Origin: Theobroma cacao
Taxonomy: Eukaryota; Streptophyta; Magnoliopsida; Malvales; Malvaceae
Length of the DNA: 64,000 nucleotides
Assembly (NCBI RefSeq): GCF_000208745.1
Contig: NC_030859.1
Coordinates: 6,205,604 to 6,269,603, forward strand
Direction: 5' to 3'
Each line of letters starts with the position of its first letter. Within the stretch, counting starts at the first letter, position 1. The notes under the pieces were generated by a model that was not told where the DNA came from, did no database searches, and worked only from the letters and a program-made list of their open reading frames with translations. This document shows positions 22,896 through 35,165 of the stretch, piece after piece. The position numbers and the translations under genes were made by a program.

Positions 22896-25027
22896 GCTGC
22901 TAGACTTGGTCTAAGGTGAAGGTAGAAAGTGTATTCTTGACGGCTTTGTAGTAATTTCCCATTCCTGTTCAATTTTGTTCTGATTATTTTGTTTCTAAAT
23001 ATTTAAGCAAATGGAGCTGTTTCAGTTGTTTCAAGGTTTTAACAGTTGGTTTTGTTTAATGGATTTAAGAAATTTTTACTTCATTTTCAAGCTATTGCTC
23101 ATCCTGTTTCTCTGGTAAAAGTTCTTGTTTTTGAAGAGTGGAATCTTGCGTTGGGAAATTCAATTTAACAACTGATGTCGGAAATGTGTTGAAGGCCCCA
23201 GCTCTCCATTACCGGCAAGTAAATGCTTGCTCACCTGATGAATATTTGCAAGAACTAATGCTAAGACTAGCTCCTTTTTTTTTTTTTTTCATTTCTTCCT
23301 AATTTTTTCCCCTCCTCCCTTTGTTCTGACTTGCTTGCCATCGTGCTGGAAAAGGCTGGAGTTTGGAACCTCCTTTATCCTACAGCTATTCTCCTAACAA
23401 GTATGTGTTGGATGTTGGCAAGGCAGCTTCTAGTAACATAAATAAATTTGGTCCTGCTCCCCTTTAAGGCAATGGGAGATATTAAGAATTGGGCCTGGGG
23501 TTTTGATTGTTACTTGTATTAAGTGCCAAAAAATCTGGTTGGATCACTCAAACAACAATCATAGCCGAGCCAGAATAATGTGTTAACAAAGTATGCATCC
23601 GCACAATCACTACACTGAAAGTTGATGTTCTATCCGGGAGCTAGAATCTGCTGATGTGAAAATGTTGACCAGAGCATTTTCTGATGTTACTTGGTTGTCC
23701 ACCCGTGGGAAAACTCTCTAATTGTGGATGCTGTAGCTAATTTCAATATTTTGGAACTTTCTTCTGTGTACTCTGTCTGTGCACCTTGAAGGGGATTTAT
23801 TCTGAAGTCTGAACAATCTGAGGTGGACAATGATCTCGCCCTTTATTTTACATTAGCTCAATTCCCAACTGTTCTTCTGTTCCACCTCTCAAATCTTACA
23901 AAAAGTCCATTGTACAAAGCGGCATTGAAATAACATTCCTGCTGCAAGGGGGCGCAGATTTACGCTACTGCTAAACAACAATAGATGCTATCAATGGCCA
24001 TAATACTCCTTGACTGATTATTGAAGCTCATCTTCCTACGTGAATGGAACTCCAGGTTCAATATTTTCGTCCGGTGATGGACAAATTCCCAAGCAACTCA
24101 TGGTTAAGATTTTAGGTTACGGATGCTTATGTTGAGGGTTAGGAGAATTTAAAAGAAAGAAAGAGATATTTGCCAGCAACCTAGGGCAAGGAAGTATATG
24201 CAATGTAGTGCTACATTTTACTTTTCCCGGTTTCGTAAGGCTGTGGTTTAGGCTTAAGTTACTAAAGTAGAAACTACATTCAGCCGTGCTAGTGATTGCT
24301 AGAGCTTGATCAAGTAGTTTCAGTGAAAACCATGCTTTGGTAGAAGAAGCTTGGACTCGACTTATATGATGTGAGCCTCTCAAAAGGTTTGGTGAGCTCG
24401 CAGAATTACAAATCTTGGTCTAGGTGACCTCCCCTGTTCTAGTGCAACCACCGCAGCAAGATACAGGTTTTTGTGGTTGGTGCTTGGCAGGTGAAACAAT
24501 CTTGAATTTCATGTGTTTTAGTATAATCATTCGTTAGCCATAACCTAAAAGAATTTCATGTCCAGTTGTAGGTTGCCAGAGTATACAGGAAAAGATCAAA
24601 AGGTTTTTGATGAAACAAAATCATGTACAATCTGTTATTAAGAGAACTCAACAACTTTTGGTTTATTTGCTGCAAACTTTTGTATTGCTACAGCCTCATT
24701 GTTGGTTATGACTTGTGAGATGAGTACAGGTATGTAAGATGCATGTGTTCTGCACTCTGTAGCAGGTAAAAAAGTCACTCCTCTTACCAGCCTGTAACTA
24801 TCATTTTTATATGAGTACCTCCTTTCCCTTTATTGACAATTTGCAAGATGCTTTGGCTTGAATTTCGAAAGAAAAGCAAGGAAGAATGCAGAAAGAGGAT
24901 AACCAAATTGATCCTTACAAATAGTTTCTGATTAAACAGAAAAACGTGGGAAATAGGGACTGAGCTAAGATAATAGAGATGACATACATTCATATATAAT
25001 TTCTCTTATCAGTGTAGTGTTTTCCTA
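22896..25027. other. intergenic region, eL24 3' flank to MMP 3' end
   Basis: The first roughly 150 bp should hold the eL24 3' UTR. Beyond that I see no coding region with a recognisable domain and no transposon signature. Base composition is less AT-rich than the neighbouring repeats. Convergent transcription of eL24 (+) and the metalloproteinase (-) meets here. Confidence 0.5.
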
Positions 25028-25954
25028 TCATAATAAGCCATATAAGGCACGAATGCCGTGAACATCATCCATGTGCAACTTCCTCTTTATCATTCCAGAG
25101 TCAAAATATGCATACATAACTGCTTCAGGGACCAAGCTGTGTTGAAGCCCGAGAAGGTGTCCGATTTCATGAACTGTCACAGACTCCAAGTCAACCTCAT
25201 CAGGACCAGGGTTGGTGCTCCAATCTTCATCTGCATCATAGTGCAACTTTCCATCAGTTGGTGGACTGGCATGGGCCAAAGTCCCTTGAGGACCATCGAA
25301 GGGGTTGCCATCTCCATGCTCACCACTGTGGAAGCCAATTTCAATATCAGCAACGTAGTATTCTGCTACTTCCTCAAAAGTAAAACGGCTCACATTTGCC
25401 CATCTTTGGAAAGCTCGCACACAAACGGACCTTACGTTTTCTGCTAGAGGGACTTCGACACTGGAACGAAAGTTGTAGGTAAGATGGGTCTTTGAGAGTG
25501 GCCATTTCGGATTTCCAAGAAAGAATTCATAACGAGAGGCACCAATACCGTAGATGGACCTGGAGTTATTGCTATTCATCACATCTGCAATGCCACATCT
25601 TGACTTCATCATTTGTTTCACAGTGTCAGCATCTAGGTTGCCTGTGGCATTCAATTTATAATTCACCTGGTATGCTTTGATAGCAGACTCCAAATGGTCA
25701 TCGAACTCATTATCATTCCCATGTTTGTAAGCATTGTTGCTCGCATGATCGTAATTCAAGTAACCTAGTTTCTTGAAATACTGTTTGAGCTCACAAAGCC
25801 CTTCAACAGTATGACCTTTGTGGCATCCCTGTAGGCTTTGGAAAATTTTGAATGTTCGTGTTGTTGGCTTTGATTGAATCGTGCTTAGTAGCATCTGCAG
25901 CAGAACAAAGAAAACAAGCATTAGTGAAGATGATTTAGAAGCCATTTTAGGCAA
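25028..25954 (-). CDS. plant matrix metalloproteinase (matrixin, peptidase M10A)
   Basis: A single-exon, intact 308-residue zinc endopeptidase, likely secreted and acting in the apoplast or cell wall. In order: a signal peptide (residues 4-28; Met-4 may be the true start, at 25945), then a propeptide with a peptidoglycan-binding-like region (about 43-115). The cysteine-switch motif 'SRCGIAD' has Cys-120; the mammalian form is PRCGxPD and plants vary. The catalytic domain runs from about 147, with structural metal ligands around His-209/'HGDGNPFDG'. The catalytic motif HEIGHLLGLQH (262-272) has Glu-263 as general base, and Met-280 is the Met-turn. It ends 'IRALYGLL' with no hydrophobic GPI-anchor tail, unlike several Arabidopsis MMPs, so it is probably soluble. 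No haemopexin domain is present, as in all plant MMPs. Confidence 0.95.
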   Translation of the reverse strand: MPKMASKSSSLMLVFFVLLQMLLSTIQSKPTTRTFKIFQSLQGCHKGHTVEGLCELKQYFKKLGYLNYDHASNNAYKHGNDNEFDDHLESAIKAYQVNYKLNATGNLDADTVKQMMKSRCGIADVMNSNNSRSIYGIGASRYEFFLGNPKWPLSKTHLTYNFRSSVEVPLAENVRSVCVRAFQRWANVSRFTFEEVAEYYVADIEIGFHSGEHGDGNPFDGPQGTLAHASPPTDGKLHYDADEDWSTNPGPDEVDLESVTVHEIGHLLGLQHSLVPEAVMYAYFDSGMIKRKLHMDDVHGIRALYGLL

Positions 25955-26012
25955 GCTTTAACGCTCTTTACTAATTCTCCCAGGAAGAAGAGTAGTGTTG
26001 GACCTTAGAAAT

Positions 26013-26027
26013 CTTGCTTATTTATGT
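26013..26027 (-). promoter_or_regulatory. possible TATA box of the metalloproteinase gene
   Basis: The minus strand reads ACATAAATAAGC about 65-70 bp before the start codon, a plausible position. It is a TATA-like match, not a perfect TATAAA. Confidence 0.4.
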
Positions 26028-26579
26028 ACTTATAATTGAAGATCAACTTTCAACTAACAAGTATGGCATTTAAATTACCTCAATGAATGGGGCAGTCTTT
26101 TGCAGTTTGGGATACAGATTCCTGTCACTTAACTCTCACATGATCATATGCATTCTCAGCAGGTTATTAGTCATTGAAACTTTTCGAAAAATCCTCAACA
26201 AATTTTTCCAGGTAGGTGAAAGAAGCAGGCTCCTAACCATAATGAGCTTTTCTGTCTGAAAAGACTGCAGGAAGGAAGCAAATCAGATTTCTGTCATTAT
26301 GGGTCGGCAATACTCACGGGAAATTTAAATGCCTCAAGTGTTCCCAAAAAAGAAAACCCATTTTTGTGCAAAGGTTTTCTCTATCACAAAAATAAAAATT
26401 CTGCCCTTTAAACAAAAAAATTATGCACCAATCAATGAATTAAATATTCAAATGCTCTTACATCATGTTTTATGTCTATACAAAGAGTCAGAGGCAGAGT
26501 CATGGTATGGTATATGATTAATGAAGATCTTGCACAGGTAAGTATGAAGTCAAGAATAAAAATTCTGTGGCTTGCCATT

Positions 26580-27533
26580 TTATGGTGTAAGCCAAGTTAA
26601 GGTATAATGTTTTAAAAATATTTTAATTATTTCAAAAAATTTAAATAAATTTTTAATTTTTCATTACTTTCAATTAAATTTTTATATTTTTTTAAATAAA
26701 AAAAGTCATTATATCTAATGTCGAGATTAAATCTGCGATATAGTTATATTATTATGGTTATATTATCATCCAGTATAACATGTAAATATATCACGCCAGC
26801 GTCATTAATTAAATTTCAATTTCACTCTCATTGTTGATTTTATTTTTGACTAAATGTAAAGTAATAATTATTTTAAAATAAAAATTAATTTAATTTCAAA
26901 TTATGTCAATATATTATTTTTAAAATTCAATCATTATTTTAATCCAAAAATTCATTTATGAAGGATTTATAAGAATTTTATGACAAAAAATAAGCTATTT
27001 TCAACAAAATTAAATAAATTCTTATGGAATTTTGGATGCATTTTGGATAGACTTTCAACATATTTAACTCAAATTTTTTATAGAAATATTTTATTCACTT
27101 TTGACGAAATTAAATAGTATTTTTGACAAAATTTAAAAATTTATTTTTTTATTTTCTGAGTTGAAACATGAAAATCTATTTTTTATGAGTTTCAATTTTT
27201 AACATTTGGATTTTAAACAAAAAAAATTCTAAACAAAATCAAATTCCCTTTTATCTTCAACATAATAGGTATTTTTTTATTTGTAATTAATAAATTAATA
27301 TGAAAGATGCACATTTTATTTAAAAATAAATATTATTAAGGAATATATTGAAAGCTTAAATTAAAAATTATATAATCATCTTTTCAATTTATACCCTATA
27401 ATCTTCATTTTTATTAAAAAATATAACATTTTTAATTTTTTTATTTTACATGTATAAATGTTATTTATAATTATTTTAAAATTTTTTACTGTATCTGACC
27501 ATACGATACGATATTCAATATTAAAATATAAAC
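26580..27533. other. very AT-rich non-coding DNA
   Basis: Long A/T runs and no open frame of interest. It could be an old transposon remnant or matrix-attachment-like DNA; I recognise nothing specific. Confidence 0.5.
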
Positions 27534-27779
27534 TTTCAATTGCTAATTAAAGATGAATTATGGCTATGGATGATATGAGGTGACATGGGAAATAAAATAA
27601 TATTTTAATAATAAATAATAAAATATTATTATTTATTGATGAAAGATGAATAAGATGATGTCATATCAAAAGCTAATTTTGAGGAGCTATATTTGGCTAA
27701 AATAGGGAAGAGTAGGGAAATTTTAAGAAAATGGAGTATTGGTGGGGTCTACGTGTCATTATAAAAATAAAGTATAAAA

Positions 27780-27781
<2 letters not shown>

Positions 27782-27821
<40 letters not shown>

Positions 27822-27854
27822 TATTATTGTGNATAATAAATAAATAATAAAGTA

Positions 27855-27890
<36 letters not shown>
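27782..27890. repeat. duplicated (TA)n microsatellites with an undetermined base
   Basis: Two (TA)n tracts of about 35 bp are separated by a short AT-rich spacer with an N at 27832. Copies B and C have a shorter TA run or a (CA)n tract at the corresponding place. Confidence 0.9.
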
Positions 27891-27893
<3 letters not shown>

Positions 27894-30424
27894 AAATATT
27901 ATTGTGATATATTGGTGGCATGCAAAATGGATATTTTTGTTATACATAAGTAAAGGAAGGATAGTACAAAATAAATGGAGTCAAAAGAATGGTAGAAGGA
28001 CTTAATTGAAAAGAAATGAAACATTGAGGGGCAAAATTGTAAATAACAAAAGTTAAGGGGTAAAATTGTAATTAGAAAATAGAAGACTAATTTGCAATTA
28101 ATGAAAAGTTTAGGGGATTAAATTGTGAAGGATGAAAAGATTGGAGGTCAAATGGTAAATAAAGGAAAGTAATAGGACTTATGCGTAATTAAACCATCCT
28201 TTATTTTAGGTATAAATAAAAAATGCATAAAAGTTTCATAAAGCATATGTAGCATGGCATATAGCCATGCATGAAGAGAAAGAAACAATGAAGAAATATA
28301 AGGTGAATAAATGGCGACACATGGGAATTGATTGTGCATAGGACTAGAGTTGCATAGAATAGTCGACCATGCATGTGAGTAGTTTGTAAGAAATGCCCAA
28401 CCATGGGCAAACTGCCCATGGTAAGAATGAAATTCAAATGGCCATGTAAAAGCAAGTAGGACCCACCATTGAGGAAACAATTTTCATGTAAGTGTCATGG
28501 GTGATCGATTACATGGTGCAAAAGCTTACAAAAGAAAAGAATATGGGAGACAAGAAATGAAGTAAAGGCAATTGCATGAAAAGACATCGGTGGAAATGGT
28601 GGCCGGTGATGCATTTCTAATAGCTTATAGATGGCTTTTAGCATGAACAAATGGAATTCCACCTAAGGATTTAATTTGGATAAGATGATAAATGGAATAA
28701 AAGATAACCAAGTATTGACCAATAGGAAATAAAGCAATCTGCCATATCTAATAAAGGATGGATTACCTTGTGATAGTGTAAGGATGAGAAGAATTAAATA
28801 AGGAGAAGTCAAGGGGGAAGGGTTGTGAGAGAATTGGGAAATTCTTCCCTTTCTTAGAATCAAAGAACTCCTGGCCTTCATTACTCTCTTAGTGCAACTT
28901 GAGAGCTTAAAAAAAAACCTTCCAAGTTTTTCTATTATTTTCACATTACAAGGAAATCCTAAAGCCCATCTTTAACTCTCATAAATTGTCCTCATCATTT
29001 ACATTTTCCAAGCAACCTGAGAGTCCTTCATCGTGATTTTCAAAAGGTTATCTCATGAGTGATTAAGTTTAAAGGTGAGAAACAATGGGAAAACCCTTGG
29101 CTCTAGGAAACCCAAGGCTACCAACTCATTTTTAAAGGGATTAAGGCTTCCCAAATTAAAGTTAAAGGCTGCAAATCAAATGTTTGGGTAAGGAAATCTT
29201 CATTTAAGCTTTAAAATAAATTAAAAATTATTTTAAGTTCAAAGAATTAATACCATGTGAATTTATTGTGACTGATTTGGTACTACGAGATTGGAAAAGT
29301 ATTAAGGTTGTGCATTATTGAAGTTAGACCACCAACAAGGTAAGGTGGAATGAAGTTGGATGTTGGTACTTATTTATCAAAGTATGATTTACTAGAGAAG
29401 TATGTGCCTAGGAAGGGTGAGCTTGTGATATTGACTTAGTATGAATTATTACAAAGGGATTTGAAAGAGAAGGACTCACAGGAAATTTGTCAAACTTGTG
29501 GCCTAGTGCTAAGAAATTTATTGTTAAGAGTACAAAGGTGAGGATAAGTTGGTTGCAATTTGAAATTTAATGCAAATGTGCTTGCTAGAAAAATGTATAG
29601 ATAATGTTATAATTGAAATTATACTAAGAGATTGTGTGATATTGATCGCTAAGTGTGATTGTGCTAAAACTTAAATTGCTAGGAAAAAAATGAAGAAGAT
29701 TCAGGTGATGGTGATTTTCACCTGCTGAAAATTTCCTAGTCAACACATTTCATTAGCGTGAGTAGAAATATTGGTGAGAATTCCCACCAAAGGAGGGGCG
29801 TGAGCAATACCTTTTAAAATATACTATGGATATTGCTACTATAAGTGCATAACTACAAATATGCTTACTGTTTTTTATTGACATTAGAATGCTACGAATT
29901 ATATTTTATCTATTGAAGTGCCATTGGGAAGCATGAGTTGCTAGACAATTAGGCCTATTTTTTGTTACCTTACTCTGTTCATCAATTTGCAAGAATAACT
30001 ATACTATGAGTTGTTTTATAACTACGAGAAACAAGTCCTTGAAAATATTAAATTTCCATTCTGTTTTGAAAGTCTTAAAAACCATTTGAATCTATACAAT
30101 ACTTGCATTCAATAGGCCATAAGGGTGTCCATTTATAAATATTTTAAATTTGCTTATTTGGTAATATTATGATGTTTGGATGAAATATAAAATTATGCCA
30201 TGCTCGTTGATTTTGTTGTTGTACTTGGTATGTACTGCTTATTGATTTCAAAACTTGAAATATGTAACACATTGTTTATATGAGCATGTGATTGAAACTT
30301 GATACATGTACTTGGATTTTCAATAAATTATTTATGGGTAAGCCTTATGGGTATAGGTCTTGTTACCACACCAGATTGTGTGGTCTTTGTGCACAAAGTA
30401 CTTGCTAAACATCGATTTGTTATT

Positions 30425-30670
30425 GGAGAACTAAGGGGGATGGAAGCCTTGACTTTATACTTGGTGGTGTAGGGAGTCCCATGAGCAGGCACTAGGAGGA
30501 TAGAAGCCCCAACTTTATACTTGGTGGCATGGGAGTCGCACGAGTAAGTATTAATAGGTGTTAGGGGCTCAATTTTATACTTCGTGGCGTGAGGGAGTCC
30601 TACAAGTAGGCATTATGAGGATAGAAGCCCTAACTTTATATTTGGTGGTGTGGGGGTTCCCACTAGTAGG
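30425..30670 (+). repeat. tandem repeat, four units of 60 bp
   Basis: The block ACTTTATACTTGGTGG (with small changes) recurs at 30452, 30512, 30572 and 30633. The surrounding sequence ('gaagcc', 'gggagtcc', 'taggcatt') repeats as well. Confidence 0.9.
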
Positions 30671-30904
30671 CATTGATTTACGGTATATGCTTGGAGACTC
30701 ACACTATTTCTTAAACCTACCCAAAGTACCTTAATCAATTTGTTTCTTTTATTATTTTATTTCTTATTGAGTATAACATTATTACTATATGTGACTTGAT
30801 TAAAACCATGGCATCGATTTATTAATTTTGAGAATTTTGGATTCAAATATTTATATTGGTTTTGCACATGATTTCTTAACTCTGTGCATAGTAAACCTAC
30901 TAGG

Positions 30905-32740
30905 AACGGCATGATTAGAGCATCAACGCATCAGAAAAAAAATTGAAATAAAATAAAACCCATGCCTCCTACCTTTGGATCACCTTGGTTGTTTAATGCA
31001 AAGTTAAGCACCAAATAAAATAAAAAATTTTACCTTTCCAAGTGATATCGTAATCAAATGGATTCCTTTTGGTGACAAAACCATGAACACTTTTTGTGTG
31101 AAAGAATCCCAGCCACTCAATCACTTGGCCTCCAATGATGCACACACAATTGCAACGGATCCTTATCAAGTAGAGAACTTTATGCCACGGGCTTATGCTA
31201 GCAAGTGGACAACGATTTGTCCTCTTTTCTTTTTTGATTTCCAGCAAAGAATCAAAGGAGAAGTTTTCAAAAGAAATAAACGTTTCAAGAGTGGCAGCAC
31301 TTAAGAGAAAAATACTTTTCCTCTAAAAAAGGAGTGGCTATAATGTGATATTTATATCTAGGTTTAACTTATTAAAATTTACAAAATAAGTCCTTAATAT
31401 TATAACAATTATAATATTTAACCAATACCTAATTAAACCTTTTTAATTAGGTCCTTAGTAGTTAAAACCTAGAATTTGATTTAAGTCTAACTTAAATCAT
31501 CACACTCTCAATTTAATCCAGATTGCAACCTTTGTGTGTGACCCATTAAGTTCTTAACATGTTGGCAATGGAATTGAATTATAATATTATTAATTAATTA
31601 ATTTCAATGAATCATATTCAATTTTAAATTAACTAATTCAATTCCATAAACCATGATTGGCATCTAGCAATGCATCATGGCCACCCAATTGTTAGGAAAG
31701 TCAAAGGATTCTTTGACAACCTTTTAGTGTACAGTTTTTTAGTATAATTCATTCCCTCATCATATATCCCGAAGATAATAAGAGCTTGGTGCAATGCCTT
31801 CTCTTATTGATCTCCATATTTGTTCTTGCAGTCAGATCATTAGTTTTATGGAGACTTATGAAACTCATTTCATAATCTCCTAATCACCTTGGCCAAGGAT
31901 TTAATTAAGCTAATATCAACCAAGAACTAATGAGATATTTCCCCTTGAATCACTTGGGGTGATGATTCCTATCTTGACCGCTCATTTGCCTTCATATGCT
32001 TCATGCTATACCCAAAAACATCTTGTTTTGGCATCCCTGGTTAGGCACCCGTAGGGATGAAATCAAAACATAGCACTCCACACATAAGACAACCTGGTAT
32101 CTCAAGTCTATGGAGTATTTACACAACTGACACATGAGAAGTATTGCATAGACACTTGAGTGAAATACCAAATGCACTTATCATGGTGAGTCATGTCCAG
32201 AGAACTCGCTCTCCCATGGCAAGCACCCACATACTAGTTCCAAGTTTCTCTATACTTCAACCTATGAAAACGATTTGCTTACTTCACAAGTAAGGAACAT
32301 AACATGTGCCAATCTTTGAGCATTATTGATGCCCTATCTCAATAATACAATGATTAGAGACTTTTAGGAACAATGCTTTAATGCATAAGGATATCATAAT
32401 TGTATCCCAATACAATTCCTTTGCAAGGCATATATAGTTCCATGGGCTTTATATACATAAGCACAAAAAGTAATTAAATCACAAACTTATGGATAAAGAA
32501 CTACCTCAATGTTATTATAAATAACAAAATGTCGTACATAAATATCTCAAAATTACAGTTTCCATACAACCACAAATTGGCTTGTAGGGCTAATACTAAC
32601 AATACCTTCACATGTGTTTATCATCTTTATCATTATTATTATTATGCCTTCGTTAAAAACTCTACTATATTGCTTGTTTCCTTTTCTGTCCATTCACTAA
32701 GTTATGAAAGACTTACCCTAATTAATCGTTGCCTCTGACA
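30905..32740 (+). repeat. unclassified 1.8-kb repeat D, copy 1 (LTR-like)
   Basis: It shares extensive sequence with 51468-53230 in reverse orientation: 'ggcatccctggttaggcaccc', 'tcacttggggtgatgattcc', 'gtgtacagttttttagtat', 'ttgccaacatgtt'. The two copies sit in unrelated flanks, so D is a mobile unit. It is non-coding and LTR-like in length. I could not find its exact ends or target duplication in this copy. It interrupts gypsy LTR copy A. Confidence 0.65.
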
Positions 32741-32888
32741 AATAAGTAAAAGCTTTGGGATCAATCGCTGACAAGGGACCTCAACTTACTTTATAGGTAA
32801 ATGGTATCTCATTGCCTTACCTTATGTTACTCCGTTGTTTAAACTTCGAGTCATTTATGGTTAAAAAAAGCTAATTTACGGCTAGGCT

Positions 32889-35165
32889 TCAAGATGTTGT
32901 ATGGGATGTTGATCAATGGAGATATTTTTCCAATTAAAGATGAATTATGGTTTTAGAGGATATGAGGTGACATGGGAAATAAAATTATATTTTCATAATA
33001 AATCATAAAATAATATTATTTTATTGATGATGGGTGAATAAGATGATGTCATATCAAAAGCTAATTTCAGAAAGCTAGGTTTGGCTAAAGTGGGGGAAAG
33101 TAAGGAATTTTTAAAGAAATGAGGTATTGGTAGGGCCCACGTGCCATTATAAAAATAAAGTATAAAAGTGTATATATATTTAAATATTATTATGATATAT
33201 TGATGGCATGCAAAATGGATATTTTTGTCATGTACAAGTAAATGAAGGATCATAGAAAATAAATAGAGTCAAAATAATGGTTTAAGGGCACCCGAGCATT
33301 TAGCTCATTAGTTGGTGCATTATCCCCCTGCCTAAAAAGTAGGGTTTGGATCCCTCTTCCCCCAATTATAAAAAAAAAAAAGAGAATGGTTCAAGGACTT
33401 AATTAGAAAAAATGAAACATTGAAGGGTGAAATTACAAATAATAATAGTTGAAGGGTAAAATTATAATTAATAAAAATTAAAAGACTAAATTGCAATTGA
33501 AGAAAAGTTTAAAGAGCTAAATTATGAAGAATGAAAAAATTGGAAGGTCAAATGATAAATAAAAGAAATTATGAGGACTTATGTGCAATTAAACCATCCT
33601 TGATTTAAGGTATAAATGGAAAAAGCATAAAAGTTTCATAAAGCATATGTAGTGTGGCAAATAGCCATGCATGAAGGGAAAGAAACAATGAAGAAATATA
33701 AGGTGAATAATTGGGTGACACATGGGAATTGATGGTGCATGGGAAAGGAAGTGCATAGAATAGCCAACCATACATGTGAGTAGTTTGTAAGAAATGCCAA
33801 ACCATGGGCGGTTTGCCCATGGTAAGATTGATATTCAAATGGCCATATAAGAGCAAGCGAGACCCGCCATTAAGGAGACAATTTTCATGTAAGTGTCATG
33901 GGTGATTGGTTACATGGTGCAAAAGCTTACAAAAGAAAGGAATATAGGAGACAAGAAATGAAGTAAAGGCAATTGCATGGAAAGCCATAAGTGGAAATGG
34001 TGGCCGACCATGCATTTCTAATAGCTTACAGATGGCTTTTGTCATGAGCAAATGGAATCCCACCTAAGGATTTCATTTGGATAAGATGCTAAATGGAATA
34101 AAAGATAACAAAGTCTTGACCAATGGGAAATAAAGCAATCTGTCATATATAATAAATGATGGATTACCTTGTGATAGGGTATGGATGAGAGGAATTAAAT
34201 TAAGACAAGTCAAGAGGGAGGGGCTATGTGAGAATTGGAAAATTTCGCCCCTCTTTAGAACCAAAGAACCTTTAACCTTCATTGCTCTTTTAGTGCAACC
34301 CGAGAACTCCAAAAAACCAAAAAAAAAAAAACTTACAAGTTTTTCTGTTATTTTCACATTATAAGGAAATTCTAAAGCCTATGTTTGACCCCCACGAAGC
34401 TCCTCATGATCTACTTTTGCCCAGCAACTCGAGAGTCTTTCATGGTGATTTTCAAAAGGCTATCTCATGAGTGATTAAGTTGGAAGGTGAGAAACAATGG
34501 ATTAACCCTAGGCTTTAGAAAACACGAGGCTACCAACTCATTTTGGAAGCGATTAAGGCTTCCCAAATTGAAGTTTGAGGCTAGAAATAAAATGTTTGGA
34601 TTTGGTACTACATGATTGGAAAAGTATTAAGGTTGTGCATTGGAGAAATTAGACCACCAACAAGGTAAGGTGGGATGAGGTGGATGTTAGTACTTATTTT
34701 ATCGAAGTATAGTTTAGTAGAGAAGTATGTTCTTGGGGAAGGTGAATTTGTCATATTGACTTAGTCTGTTTTATTACAAAGGGATTTGAAAGAGAAAGAC
34801 TTGTTGAAAATTTTTCAAACTCACAACCTAGTGCTAAGAAATTGATTGTTGTGTTTAGAAAACTGAGGATAAATTAATGGCAAATTGAAATTTAATGCAA
34901 ATGTGCTTATTGGCTGAATGTATAGATAATGATAACTTTGAAATTGTACTAAGAGATTGTGTGATATTGATTGCTAGGTGTTGATTGAGCGAAAACCTAA
35001 ATTGCTAGGAAAAAAAGTGAAGAAGATTTAAGTGGTGGTGACTTACACTCGCTGAAAATTTCCTAGTCAACACATTTCATTAGCAAGAATAGAAATATTG
35101 GTGAGGATTCCCACAAGAAGAGGTGAGTGGGCAATTCCTTTTACAACATTGGTAAGGTTTCCTAC
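32889..35165 (+). repeat. large Ty3-gypsy LTR, copy B
   Basis: Same strand as copy A, and roughly 85-90% similar by eye over the blocks I compared. It contains a SINE at 33288-33384. Its right end is split by a solo LTR at 35166. Immediately beyond that solo LTR, copy C begins in the opposite orientation, so B and C form a long inverted repeat. Confidence 0.75.
33288..33384 (+). mobile_element. short tRNA-derived SINE
   Basis: A 97-bp insertion absent from the equivalent place in LTR copies A and C. It has a pol III A-box-like TAGCTCATTAGTTGG (33301-33315) and a B-box-like GGTTTGGATCC (33343-33353), ending in an A-rich tail (TTATA then about 12 A). It is flanked by 12-bp target duplications AATGGTTTAAGG (33276-33287) and AATGGTTCAAGG (33385-33396), with one mismatch. 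I do not recognise the named SINE family. Confidence 0.88.

Larger units (their letters stand above)
27534..30904 (+). repeat. large Ty3-gypsy LTR, copy A
   Basis: From 'aattaaagatgaattatgg' (27546) to about 29820 it aligns with copy B (32.9-35.1 kb, same strand) and with the reverse complement of copy C (37.9-39.9 kb). Copy A alone continues to about 30900, through a 60-bp tandem array. The gypsy assignment comes from copy C, which abuts a gypsy integrase end and a purine tract. The 5' tip (TGTAACATCCC in copy C) is missing here. Two (TA)n runs at 27782-27818 and 27856-27890 flank a single N at 27832. Confidence 0.75.

Noticed and set aside
23200..24700. Possible extra gene between eL24 and the metalloproteinase
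   Set aside because: No frame with a recognisable domain and no convincing splice-linked exons; left as intergenic.
25058..25680. Plus-strand frames of 129 and 62 codons
   Set aside because: They are antisense shadows of the metalloproteinase.
28148..28480. 110-codon minus-strand frame, with relatives at 33.6-33.86 kb and 39.13-39.38 kb
   Set aside because: It recurs because it lies in the three gypsy LTR copies. Its hydrophobic, His-rich composition follows from repeat DNA and the frame is not kept equally in all copies.
28663..28944. 93-codon minus-strand frame also present at 34.07-34.36 kb and 38.52-38.83 kb
   Set aside because: Same reason: LTR sequence antisense, with frame breaks differing among copies.
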